Part shown: positions 48,226 to 59,420 of the stretch, one piece after another | How positions within the stretch are numbered: position 1 is the first letter of the stretch | How the letters are laid out: every line of letters starts with the position of its first letter | NCBI GenBank assembly: GCA_032207245.1 | Contig: CM063503.1 | Span: 109,770,850 to 109,834,849, forward strand | Origin: Pardosa pseudoannulata | Taxonomy: Eukaryota; Arthropoda; Arachnida; Araneae; Lycosidae | Reading direction: 5' to 3' | DNA: 64,000 nucleotides | Position numbers and translations under genes: made by a program | The notes under the pieces: model-generated | Seen by the model: the letters and a program-made list of their open reading frames with translations, nothing else | Databases searched by the model: none | Told to the model about the DNA's origin: nothing

Positions 48226-49033
48226 GGTTGGTTAGTTGAAGTTTAATGGCACTAATTCTGCATGGGACAAAATGAGTTATGCAAAATTACATCGAGTCAT
48301 GACGCAAAGTTTATATAGTAAAATTTTAAAATTTAATAGAAGTATATAGTGTAAAGAATTAAAACCATGGTATAAAGATAAACACATGAACTGTTTCAAA
48401 GGTACCTAACAGCAAAGAAATAAAAAACAGAAACATGAACATGATAAAAAGGTGAAAACGCTAGATGAAAGGATAAAAACCAATGGCACGTACAAAGTTA
48501 AAAATATTTGGATGAGGGTGCGAACTAAGTCCCTCATGCCCATGGACAATGATCCAAAACAGGTCACGTGGTCATTGTTGAAATTTGGACACTCGATGAA
48601 AATTGTTTCACCGTTATAGAGACAATACTTGGCACAAACGGGGGCAGATTCACCTAGCAAAACGTGACGATGCGTGATTCGAGTATGTCCAATTCGCAAA
48701 CGAGTAATTACAACATATTTTCTCCTAGAAGATTGATGATGCCAGGGTTCAATAGATGATTTCAGGTGATGCAGTTTATTTCCTGTTTCTTGGTCCCACA
48801 TGTTCTACCATTTGCCATAGACAATTTTTTAACGCATTTCTTGATGTCACAATAAGGAATTTTGAAGTTAGTTGATTATTTGCCAATTTTGCGGTATTGT
48901 CAGCTAGCTCATTTCCTTTAATACCAACATAAGATGGCATCCAGCAGAAGTGTATGTTGAAACCTAGAGAGGTAAGATTGTTATAGAGATACAGTATCTG
49001 GAATATATAAGGGTTGCTTGCAGATTCATCGTA
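48226..49033 (-). mobile_element. 5'-truncated I-like copy with aged TSD
   Basis: RNase H remnants (WMPSYVGIKGNELADNTAK, near 48905-48960) and ORF2 C-terminal part (VVITRLRIGHTRITHRHVLL, 48620-48720). Tail TTGGTTAG at 48226. The second stem arm is lost. Flanks TCGTATCAG and TCGTATTAG (near 48219 and 49029) may be the duplication, 8 of 9 matching. Confidence 0.8.
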
Positions 49034-49039
49034 TTAGAT

Positions 49040-50636
49040 TTGCTGAATTTGATGTTTCCACCACCATATTTTAAGATTCTATGACATATTCTATATAAAT
49101 AATTTACTCTCACATTTTACAGGAAACTAAATATAAAATTGACAAACGAATAGTAGCTGAATTCCGATATATTTTTTTTCCTGGTTATAGTTCATCCAGT
49201 ACCGCTCCAGACTTTTTTGTTGTACTTCGTTGTATGCAGTGATTCTTTATCTGAACTGTTAGCTAAAATATACCAATAACTTTTAGTAAAGTTTTTATAC
49301 GGTTATTTTACAGCTAGATATATGGAAAGGAGTAAAATTTTATTTACAGTTAAACCGGAGAAATCTATATTAGATATTCTTAGAAAGCTTTACATTTATG
49401 TTTTCTGAAAATTCCTTTTCAATAATAAGTTGATTAATAAAAGGGTTAAATTTAAGGGATTACAATAAAATCATGTTATTTAATTAATCGATAAAAATAA
49501 TTAAAGCTGAACAGACATACAAGCGTATATTTAAAAAACAGGAATAAAGTGATAATTCGATAAGTAAATAGAAAGATTTATCGCAAAATATTGAGGAATA
49601 TTTTTGACATTTCGAAGTTAATACATATTCAGGAAGGGAATTAACTTTTTTAAATAATCTGTCTCGAGCATAAAAGAGAGCTTAAATATTTCCCTTTCAA
49701 AGAGCTCTTGAAAAGTGTGTGGTTAAACCTTTCTGCGAAGCATTAGAATTCAGACTTCTATTGTGGAATTTTAGGGATTGATTTTTCTCTATGTATTGAA
49801 ATTGACTGCATCTTTCGAAATCCATGATTTTACTTGCTAGGAAACTCTTTTCCTTAGAGATTTTTATCGCAGTATTTGATGCAGTGGAGAGAGAGCTCAA
49901 CTTCCGATAAAATGATATTTGCATTTTTTCATCTCAATTTAAACAGATGATGTAGCCCTGCAAAACTGAAAGTAAATGTAGTTGTAATATATTGTTAAAA
50001 CTTTTCATCGAATTAATCTACCTCATTCTTTTCCTTTTGTGAATGTATCAAATGATGCGATTATGATGGATTTTTATTGACGGTATGAATTTAAATATAA
50101 ATTGTATTACTTCATTTGTATTAATTATCCGGAGAAAAATCTCAAAACAATGAATTGTACTCTATACCATCCTATCATCCGACAAATATATTTGTATAAA
50201 ATAGAGTATGTATTTGGGGGTATTTAAAGTTCTGAAATTCAAAATGCAATTTAAATCCACATACAACCATTCATACATTACTATAAAGTTTAAAGACCTT
50301 ATTTCATCTGACGGTATTATTTTCTGTTAGCGTCCACTAATTCGGCAAAAAGAAAGAACAATATCACATAGAAAGAAAGGCAGTCAGATGCCAGGAGTCC
50401 TTAAAAGCATACACTTTAATAAGGCATTGAAAAATTGGGATATCGGAATAGATCTGAGGAAAATAAGGACAAATAAACAAGGGACGAGATATCAGTGTAT
50501 GTTCAGACAATGAAATGAGAGAGACGTGGAAATTATAATGTTGATGGATGCATAGTTCGATCTTGTTGATGTATGAAAGACTTGAAAAATGTATTGATCG
50601 GTTTATCAGGAAAGTACAAATCGCTGATATGAAAAA
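49040..50636. other. No gene recognised
   Basis: AT-rich with chance frames only. Confidence 0.4.
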
Positions 50637-50650
50637 TACATGTGGTCAGG

Positions 50651-50737
50651 TTGGTTGGTTAGTTGGGTTTTTTGGCGCAAGATCCAGGCTAGGATATGCT
50701 GCGCCAAACAAAGATTGAAGTTTTAAACAAAATATGA

Positions 50738-50786
<49 letters not shown>

Positions 50787-51144
50787 AGAAGCATAAGTAA
50801 CTATGAGTGAAATATATAAAAGAAAGAACATAAGTAAAAATACGACGTAAAGTTTGATATTAAAACTTTTTAAATTAAACGAGGTTAAAAACGCCTATGC
50901 GGATGAGAAATTCAAATAATTTGTATGGGGGGTCTCACCCAAAAGTTCGCTCAAACTGGGATGAAAAGTTTTAAAATATATGTTGTAAAAACGTGTAAAA
51001 GCCGCACATGAAGTTAAAATATGATGAACGGTGAGATAAGTGTGACAGGGAGAACATTGTGGAGCAGGCTCAACCAAAAGTAAATGTTTATGGGTGATTC
51101 TAGTATGACCGATGCGAAGACGTGTTAAAATGACATCCAATTTG
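50651..51144 (-). mobile_element. 5'-truncated I-like copy, perfect 13-bp TSD (494 bp)
   Basis: ACATGTGGTCAGG at 50638-50650 and 51145-51157 flank it. It holds the last 80 codons of ORF2 (ILTRLRIGHTRITHKHLL, CSPC, HHILTSC), the stem TGGCGC (50673-50678) with GCGCCA (50701-50706), and a (TA)n run at about 50746-50782 in its 3' UTR. By its stem and HILTSC motif it belongs with the elements at 1-1620 and 21603-27575. Confidence 0.93.
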
Positions 51145-51159
51145 ACATGTGGTCAGGAG

Positions 51160-51735
51160 GCTTGAAACACAGCTACAATTGCGGACGCTCTCATAAAATA
51201 GAATGATTTTACCCAATGATTTCGTTCGATGGACATACTTTAAATTACTTCACTCTCGAGAAAGAGGCTGTATTTGCATTATGAAATGAGAATTAACATT
51301 TGTAAGGGAAGTCAATATTCAGATATTTAATATAAGATTCTTCTCTTCCCCGTTAAGAGAGAAATTGGTTCTTAGGAAGATATTTTTCAAACTTCTTACC
51401 ACAGTAAAAATTAGGGTATTTAAAAATATCTATTGAAGCTATGATATTATGAAGATATGTACAAATAAATGTGAAAATATACAAATGACAAAATATAGAA
51501 ATTTAATAGACACAAGCTGAAGGTAGTAATAAGTTTTTGAAACAGGTGAGAATTGAGAAATTCAGGTTTCTATATTCCAGAGATTTGTTCAAAACCCATG
51601 ATAAATAATTTCCTCCAAAAAAAGTTTAAACTTTTGAATTAAATTTTTAGGATCCCCATGCACTGTTACAAAGCTAGAGGCATTTAATTCAATATATAAG
51701 TAATGAAAGTATGGTATGCAATAAATCAATAACCA
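51160..51735. other. No gene recognised
   Basis: Nothing coding was seen. Confidence 0.4.
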
Positions 51736-52160
51736 GCCATAATACAGTAGATAGTTGGTCCTCTTAGTCCTCTTAGGACATATTGGGCCAAACAAATATT
51801 TAAAATTCTACAAAGTTCTACAAGACTGAAGATAAAAAAAAACAAACAAGTAAAAAATGCAAAACCTGTGTAGAGAAGAGACATAAAACCAAAAGTAAAA
51901 AAACAGCAATGAGGCATAAAATTCAGATGTGAGAGTAAAAACCAATGTCTTAAACAGAAAAAGCTTAGGATAAGGCGGTTTAATTAAAATATATCTAATA
52001 CTAATAGATGAAGACTTAAAATAATGAATACGATGTTTTTTAAACCTGGGACAATCTATGAGGACATGATTTACGGAGATGACTGTGTTACAGTGATCGC
52101 AAACTGGAGCAGATCATTCGAGTAAAAGTTGACGGTGGGTAAAACGCGTATGGACAATCC

Positions 52161-53030
52161 GGTTGGTTGGTTGGTTGGTTGGTTTTACACGGTTTATTGG
52201 CACTGAATCCTCTTGGGACATATTGTGCCAAACAAATAGTTAAGATTTAAACGATTACTATAAACAAGTTAAAAACAGCACGGCTAAAGGAATGTCAGAA
52301 GATAAGAGCAAATATAAAACTATTCAATGACAGTGTATAAATAAATGCGATGAGTTAGTGACCTTAAATATATGCATAAAAACCAATATCTTTTAAAAAA
52401 TTTACTAAGATTCAAATGAGGTGGATCATGAAGCAATGAACTTAGGGATATGGAATGAGATTTAAAATTATAAACACTATGGTGGTAAAAACTTGGACAT
52501 TCTGTTAGTATGTGTTTTACAGTCACGGGTACTTTACAATGTTTGCAAACAGGGGCAGGTTCCCCGAGCAATAGATGACGATGGGTGAAGCGAGTATGCC
52601 CGATACGAAGACGAGTAAGAATGACGTCATGCTTCCTGGAGGGTACTGAAGGCCAGAGTGATAGTTCAGGTTTCACTGCATAAAGCTTATTGTTAGTTTG
52701 TTGGTTCCAGATGTATTGCCATTTTTTTTCTTGCTAAATTAACCACATAATAAGTGGAAGTGGAAAAGATTGGTAGCAGATCTGGCAGCTTTATTTGCTC
52801 GCTTAGTTCCAGCAATACCAACATGTGAGGGAACCCAACAAACCATTATAGAGTAACCCCTCAAAATATGTTTCTTATATATGTGTATCAGATGCAAGAT
52901 GAGTGGATGATTCTGGTGGTTGAGAAAAGTTAAAGTAACACGCTGAATGAATCAGTATAAATTATAAAATGGTACCCTTGATAATAAAGAAACTTTTCAA
53001 GAGCCAGAAAAACACCGTTCTGCGTGATCA
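52161..53030 (-). mobile_element. 5'-truncated I-like copy inserted in the older one
   Basis: Long (CCAA)n tail at 52161-52184, stem TGGCAC (52198-52203) with GTGCCA (52225-52230), ORF2 C-terminus VILTRLRIGHTRFTHRHLLL and CKHC at 52500-52640, and RNase H blocks (HVGIAGTKRANKAARSATN at 52780-52840; FIIYTDSFSVLL at 52930-52970). It ends at 53030 near ALEKF. Confidence 0.85.
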
Positions 53031-53440
53031 CAGGTAGGAGCAGAATCATTGAGCATAAGATGACGATGGAGTAATGGTATGTGACCAATTCAGACAAGAG
53101 TAAGAACAACATCCTATATTTCTTCTAATCGAGAGGGTATGCCATTTAAAATATATTTAGGTAAACTTAATGTATATTATTGATAGAAATTTGATAGTTA
53201 TTTGAAAGTGGTCACTGTCGTGGAGATCAATTTTCAGTGTCCAAAAAGATAAAAACTTAGAACAGGCTATCAAAGGAATGATAAGTGTTTGACAGCAGGA
53301 GAAAATGTCTTATCTGATTAGTGTTAAATACGCAGAGATAATATTTAAGAAATTTACAAATTTGATTACCTAGATCATTTGTGTCAGGTCTACGCCATAG
53401 ATTACGACCATTTTAGCTGCCGAGAATCATAAAAGTAACT

Positions 53441-54182
53441 GGATGGATGGATTTGGATTTATTGGCACTGATCGCAAATGGAATATATTGTGCCAAAACG
53501 AAGAGTGCCATAGAAAGATAATGTAAAACCGTAGATTGTAGAAATGTAAAAATATACAGGATAAAATGGTAAAAATTGGAACTTATAAAAATGTCAGCAG
53601 CAAGTGAGCAAGAGGTAAAATCAGTGAAAACGACAAAAACACAGAGGCAAGAATTAAAAATCAGACATGATGATAAAACCCGATATCTCTCAAAAAGGAG
53701 AAAACATTAAGATGAGGAAAAATGCCAAGGATATCTTTTAGATGAATATCATGAGTATAAAAATGACGACGTCTGTAAACTTTAAAATTTGGACACTCAA
53801 CTAAGATGTGCTGCACGGACATACCGACATTGCAGATGTTACAGATGGGGACAGGTTCACCTAGAAGGTGCCCATGGGTATAACGAGTATGTCCAATTTG
53901 TAGCTGAATCATGATAACATAGTTCTGCCTGGATATAAGGGTAGGCCAGCATTTGATGACAGGCTTAATAGCATGAAGCTTATTCAGACTACGTCAGTCC
54001 AAGTTTTGCCATCTTGCATGAACGAGATTCATAGCATATTTTTCCGCATCTCTATAGGGGATAGGAGAATCAAGAATATTAGACGCACCTTTAGCTGCTC
54101 TATCTGCTGTTTCATTACCCTTGATTCCAACATGTGCAGGTATCCAACAGAAAAATTTTAAAACCACGGAAATATAGATTTC
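53441..54182 (-). mobile_element. I-like copy inserted in an endonuclease gene, 14-bp TSD
   Basis: TCATAAAAGTAACT (53427-53440) and TCATAAAAGTGACT (54183-54196) are the duplicated target, 13 of 14 matching, and the endonuclease of the older element reads on across them. It holds RNase H (WIPAHVGIKGNETADRAAKG near 54090-54150), ORF2 C-terminus (IQLQIGHTRYTHGHLLGEP; CNICNVGMSVQHILVEC) and the stem TGGCAC (53463-53468) with GTGCCA (53490-53495). The tail is GGATGG-type. Confidence 0.9.
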
Positions 54183-54364
54183 TCATAAAAGTGACTGGAA
54201 GTTCGTCGATAAGGTTATTTAAAAATGTCCGAGTGATTATAGTACTTGGAAGTTACAGCCCAAAATGGTTGAGTTGGTTCTTAACAGCTACTGCTTGTAA
54301 ATTAGTCATCCGATTCAGTGAAGCGGTAGGATAGTCATATGCGAACGAAGTCACAATGCTTTAA

Positions 54365-54599
54365 CCCGTAAGCCACCAACGTCTCTTGGACGCAAAGCAG
54401 CAATTCCACTCTTATCAGCCTAGCATCGCCTCCAAGCGAAGAGCTCCGGCTGATATTGAGAAACCAACATCGATTACGCGTACTCTGAACGTTCTATTTC
54501 AATTTTTAAATGCTGAATTTAATTACTAGATGGCATTAAACGGCAACGGTTTTCACAACGGTCGACTTGCATAGCATTTACGTGCTGGTCCTCAAGGGG
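54365..54599. mobile_element. piggyBac-type MITE, TTAA-flanked (235 bp)
   Basis: TTAA at 54361-54364 and 54600-54603. Left end CCCGTAAGCCACCAACGT resembles the reverse complement of the right end, CCCCTTGAGGACCAGCACGT. It sits in the older I-like element. Non-coding. Its ends differ from those of the MITE at 36384, so it is a separate family. Confidence 0.78.
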
Positions 54600-55359
54600 T
54601 TAAGTTAGATTACTTTAAACGTGGTCTTTCTTAAAAGTGCTATAACTTTTAAATTGAAGGTCATAATGCCACAGAATGTTGATTGATCTAAGAATGTTAA
54701 AGGAAGATTTGTCCACAGGGATAGGAAATACCGCAGTAAAACTTCTCATTTTTGAGCAATGGAAAATTTGACTTGACTAAAATAGATAGTTTTTGTTTGT
54801 TGCCCCTTTTGACGAAAAGGGAAATGTTGTAGGATTAAAAAAGATTTTTTATAAAAATAAAAATGCACATCCAGCTGCATCACCCACCACGAAGTCCCAC
54901 ATGGAGATGCAGAAATCAGTGATAGCTAGGATTTGAACGCTTCCAGTCTGCCGAAAGGCATCGTTGATCCAAAAATCTGTTTAAACCCCCATTTTAAAAC
55001 AGATTGCTTGGCTCAAACCTATGAATAAAGTTTAACGATAGGTCGATTGGTGCATAATTGTCCAGGCAACAGACCGTATGGCTGAAACAAAAAACAAAGT
55101 AATTTACTCTCAATAACCAGGATCCTTTCTAGAAAGACAATACAACACGTATGGAAAACGCACGTACAAATATTTTAGGGAGACAATGTGCAAAAAACCT
55201 TTTCGCGAAACAAGGTCTCACCTCTCATAAGGAAACCACAACGAAAGGAAACTAAAGGTTAAATTAGGAGACGAGGAGGAGAAAATATAAATCGCTGAGG
55301 TGTCTCGAGATTTGCGGTCATGTGCTTACCTAAAATAGGTATATCACCTGAGGGGGGTC

Positions 55360-56680
55360 TAGTGACATTAATTTGAATTATATTGCTTTGGCACTTGTAA
55401 ACAAGCTTTAAACTCTAAAACAAGTTACGATTTATGATTAACTATGCCTCCCAAGCCTCGTACCTTTCTCGGGATACGTTCCTGGAATATGGTATAGAGA
55501 AGAATATTATAGAATTATTGGATTTTAAACAAAGTTATGAGTTGCATACAGATACACCTACTAAATATATAAAGGATTAAATTTGTGTATATAATTCAAT
55601 GTTTAATGAATTTTAAATATGAATGAATATTTTTATATACAATTCAAGAGACTAAAATCCTGCTTATTTTCAAGTATAAAAATTGTCTGAAGTTATCCGG
55701 CAATATACTTAAAAACGTTACCTCTCAACTCATATTTTAATTACCTTAATTGTATGTTTACCATTTCCATAAAAATAACTGGTTATCAAGTTTCATTTAG
55801 TTTAAATGCAGTTTAATTAAACCAATTACGTGAATTTTTTTTCGCTAATTCATTGTATTCCATAATTTGGAAATGAAAAAAAACACTTGAATTATTGAAA
55901 AAATACATAGAGCTTCAGAAAATACTTAAACGAAATATATCTAGAAATTTTGATAAAAAAATGCACCTAGTTCTTTTAAAGCCAGTGATACGAAAAATAA
56001 AGAAATATTTAAATAAATTTAAGTTTTAAAACGAGGAAATTCATTAAAACAGTAATTTGCTATGTAAGGAATCATTCAATTGGAAGCATTTCACTTCACT
56101 ATAGATCGTATGCATAGTATGATTGCGGATTTTTTTTTCTCTCGCTCGCGGAAGGTCACTTTTTCCCTTAAAATAAGAACTACATTTTTTATTTTACCTT
56201 GTGATGTGCAACATATAAATACAATAGCTTTAACTCCTAGTTCATTTTTCATTTTAGATCAACAACATAATCGCCTTAAGCGGCTTACAGCCTTGAAACC
56301 TATAAGGGATAAAGCAATCATTTTTAACAGTTCCAAATGCTTTTTCAACTGATATATATTGGGGATCTCAGATCCTTTTCAAATTTCTTCTTTAAAGTTA
56401 AATGAATCTTTGGGATCTATTTCAGTGGATGATTTTAGGGTCATCTATTCGTTTAAATACAGTCTATTGAGTTTTTGTACCTTACCAGTTTAAACCTCTT
56501 CTTTGATATAAAATAATCGTTTATCTAAATGGTTACGCTTGAATTATTGTGTTGAATAAAATATTACTTATAGGTGGCTTGAGACAAATTTCTTTCAAGA
56601 AAATGTATCTGTAGTACATCTAATGATGAAGGGAAGGGTGAAGGCGCGATGTTGTTTGAGTTTGTTCGATTTGACAAAAG
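55360..56680. other. No gene recognised
   Basis: AT-rich, chance frames only. Confidence 0.4.
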
Positions 56681-56684
56681 CAAT

Positions 56685-56869
56685 TTATTTTGATTTGAAT
56701 TGAATTGATTTAAAGTGCTGCTTTTTGCAACAAGAGGGCTAATGAGACCGGAACGTAGAGCTTAAAGCCGATTCCGAACGGCTACCAACATCCATGCCAC
56801 TGCGGATTCGAACCAACGAACTCCGGTACTGAAGGCCAGCAACCTAACCAATCGGCCATCGTTCGGTCC
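56685..56869 (-). mobile_element. tRNA-derived SINE with good polymerase III boxes
   Basis: Minus strand: an A box TGGCCGATTGGTTAGG (56843-56858) and a perfect B box GGTTCGAATCC (56804-56814), spaced as in a tRNA, then a tRNA-unrelated part and an AATTC/AAATC-rich tail (56685-56712). This shows a polymerase III internal promoter. It needs RT supplied by another element. Confidence 0.85.
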
Positions 56870-56944
56870 AATTTATATAGAAGCTTCTTTTTCATTATAT
56901 ATGAAAGAACAAATCGATATAAATCTGGATTGGGAGAAATAATC

Positions 56945-57105
56945 TCGGTTTGGTTTTATTTAGAGAGCTGCGATCTATTTTTATGAAAGTTTAAGGCTAA
57001 TGAAACCGAGACCTATTGCTTAAAGCCGATTCCAAACGGCTACTAATATCCATGACAGTGCAATTCAGACCCAGGAGCTCTGGTACCAACGACCTGACGG
57101 TTCAT
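56945..57105 (-). mobile_element. Second, older copy of the same SINE
   Basis: Aligns with the previous copy over most of its length (AAAGCCGATTCC and ACGGCTAC blocks). Its B box is mutated (GAATTGC region) and the A box is partly lost. Confidence 0.75.
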
Positions 57106-57109
57106 AGAT

Positions 57110-58690
57110 CTTATACACTTGAATAAGAAAATTTTACTATTTTCTGTATATATAAACTATATATAAACTATATATAAACTATTTTCTGTTTAAGTATATA
57201 CAAAGAAGTCATTGCGGTGAAGTTCAGCTAACACTTTTAATGATATGTATTTAACAATTACATTTTAGTATTTAGGTATCAGTTATTCAGAATGAATATT
57301 TAAACATGCATATATGGATTTCTTTTACCATCAGATTTTATTTTACAACATAAGTATCTTTAATAACTGAAACCTTAGTTGGGTTTTATGTTTCCCATTA
57401 CACTTTTCATTGTCCCTTTTACCTTTCTAATTTATTAAAGTGAACAAAATTCTTTATAAGCTGTACTTTGCTACAACTGGAATCTGTAAAGCGACACTTT
57501 GCAAAGTTAACGTTATTCTTAAAATTCCAAAGAAAAATATTTCAAAATGAATTGAAAAGTGTGAGCTTTAAAGAACTTTCTGCTGAATATGGATTTTCTG
57601 ATATGGGGAAAGCCTTGTCAGAATGCCAATGAAATGCGAGATTTGACAGGTTATTTAAAAAATGGTGTACTGCTTATTTTAAATTTTATATTCCCCATAA
57701 AATATTAATATGTCATTTCGAGCATCCCAGTATTATAGATAATTTAAACGAATATATATTATAAGAAAATATAAAATCTTAAAGTTGTTACACGCTTTTA
57801 TTTCTTAAAAAGAAAATGTACTTTGTTTCATAGAACGTGCCATGGGCATTTATCTGATTTAAAGCAACTAAGACACCTTCTTTCAACACCGATTAAGAAA
57901 ATTTGGATCTATGAATGTTTACACATTACTATACTAATCATCAGTTAAATAATTGGTTTCACACAAAATAAATTTATTACCATTGCATTGCAATTAAAAC
58001 CAAATTCTAATTTACATATTTCTTTCACAAAATAGGTGAAAAAACTTTTATAAAATATTAAAGTATATTCATTTGGTCATAGTAGATATAAATTAGAATT
58101 TATCTACTTAGACAGGTAGAACTTTTAGAAGCCAACCTAAACTTTTGAGAAAAAGTCTAAGGTTTACTTTGACATGGATCTGTTAACATTTAATTTTAAG
58201 CCTACAAGACCATACATATACGTTTTTAGATTAGAAAAACTCTTTCTGTTTTAAATAGAAATAGTTTTTTAAGGTACAGGATCTCTCGTTTAAGCATTCT
58301 TCAACCTCAAATAAATTGCTTTATTTTACTGCCTTGGGAACGAATAATTGCGTTTCTAAGTCTTAAATTTTAAGGTATTCATTTAATTATTTTCTTTTAA
58401 AGCTTTTGGAACAGTGATTTAATATATAACTAAAACTTTGACTTTGCAAAAACGTTTAATGAATAGTTACCAAATCCAACTTGTTGAAACAAAAAATGTA
58501 TGAATTAAGGTTTCTTACAATAACTTGCATATTAAGCATATAAAATTTATATTTATCAAAACTAGTATTCGCTAATACCCCTGATGCTTTTTTTACCTGC
58601 ATCTTTTTCCTGAGCAATTTAAAAACATTTACTCAGTTTAATTTATGATAATATATTATGCAACGCTTAGAAACTGCTTGATATTAATGA
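57110..58690. other. No gene recognised
   Basis: AT-rich sequence with no recognisable motif. Confidence 0.4.
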
Positions 58691-58719
58691 AGGTGTAATG
58701 TACATACAACCTGTACACC

Positions 58720-59420
58720 AGTGTTCGTTACAAGGGGGAAACACAGAATGAATATAATACTTTATATAGATTCAGACATTTATTCTACACATTTATTTAC
58801 AAATAGATCCTTGGTTATCATAATGATCAATCATTTATATCTTCTATTTACACTATAATTATCCCACATCACTTTATAAGGAATTATTAACAGAGGCCTA
58901 AGTCAAATGACTGTAAATATTATTTTATAAATTACCTCCATTAAAGTCACAGGATAGCAGGCAGGGGCTTTCCTAGCGGGCATACGGGACGAGTTGGTGA
59001 TGGTAAGCCGGGCGGTGTCAGTCCGGGTGCACGGGACGAGCTGGTGCTAGTGGATCCTTGTCCCACTTCACTGCCCACTCCTTCAACTCCTCGCTCTCAC
59101 TACGTTTCCAAAAACTACACCTCAGTCCCAACGCCTTTTTTTCTTATCCAATCCCTTCTCTTCGGGAAATTTTCCCACATTAAATGCAATTCGGGAGTGC
59201 AGGTGGGCTCATTAAAGTAGCCCCTTTTTGTTCAAGCTGACATTACTTTAGCCCCTGCTCCCATAACTCATGCTTACAGCTCTATCCTCTCTGCAGGGGT
59301 CACTAAACTTTACGTAAATAATTGGGGTCCTAAATTCCTCAAGGAAAATCCTCCCACGGCTATGCATGCACGTGCAAATCACCGTCAGAAAGTACCTCGG
59401 TACAGAAGGAAAATTAACTC
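58720..59420 (-). other. GC-richer unidentified block
   Basis: Between 58960 and 59420 composition is clearly richer in G+C than the flanks. The minus strand has a short open segment SESEELKEWAVKWDKDPLAP followed by a stop near 59015. A TGTAACGAACACTGG start on the minus strand near 58732 looks LTR-like. No family recognised. Confidence 0.3.

Larger units (their letters stand above)
51740..55357 (-). mobile_element. Old I-like element with nested insertions
   Basis: Pieces of one minus-strand element: 3' end and ORF2 C-terminus at 51740-52160, a further ORF2 C-terminal piece at 53031-53130, endonuclease at 53190-53440 and 54183-54350, ORF1/leader region 54604-55357 with an aged but recognisable 5' hairpin (ACCTAAAATAGGT, 55328-55340). 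RT is deleted between endonuclease and RNase H. Two younger I-like copies and a MITE interrupt it. That 51740-52160 belongs to the same element is an inference; it could be a separate copy. Confidence 0.65.

Noticed and set aside
58700..58760. LTR starting TGTAACGAACACTGG on the minus strand
   Set aside because: No matching second end, duplication or neighbouring pol sequence could be found.
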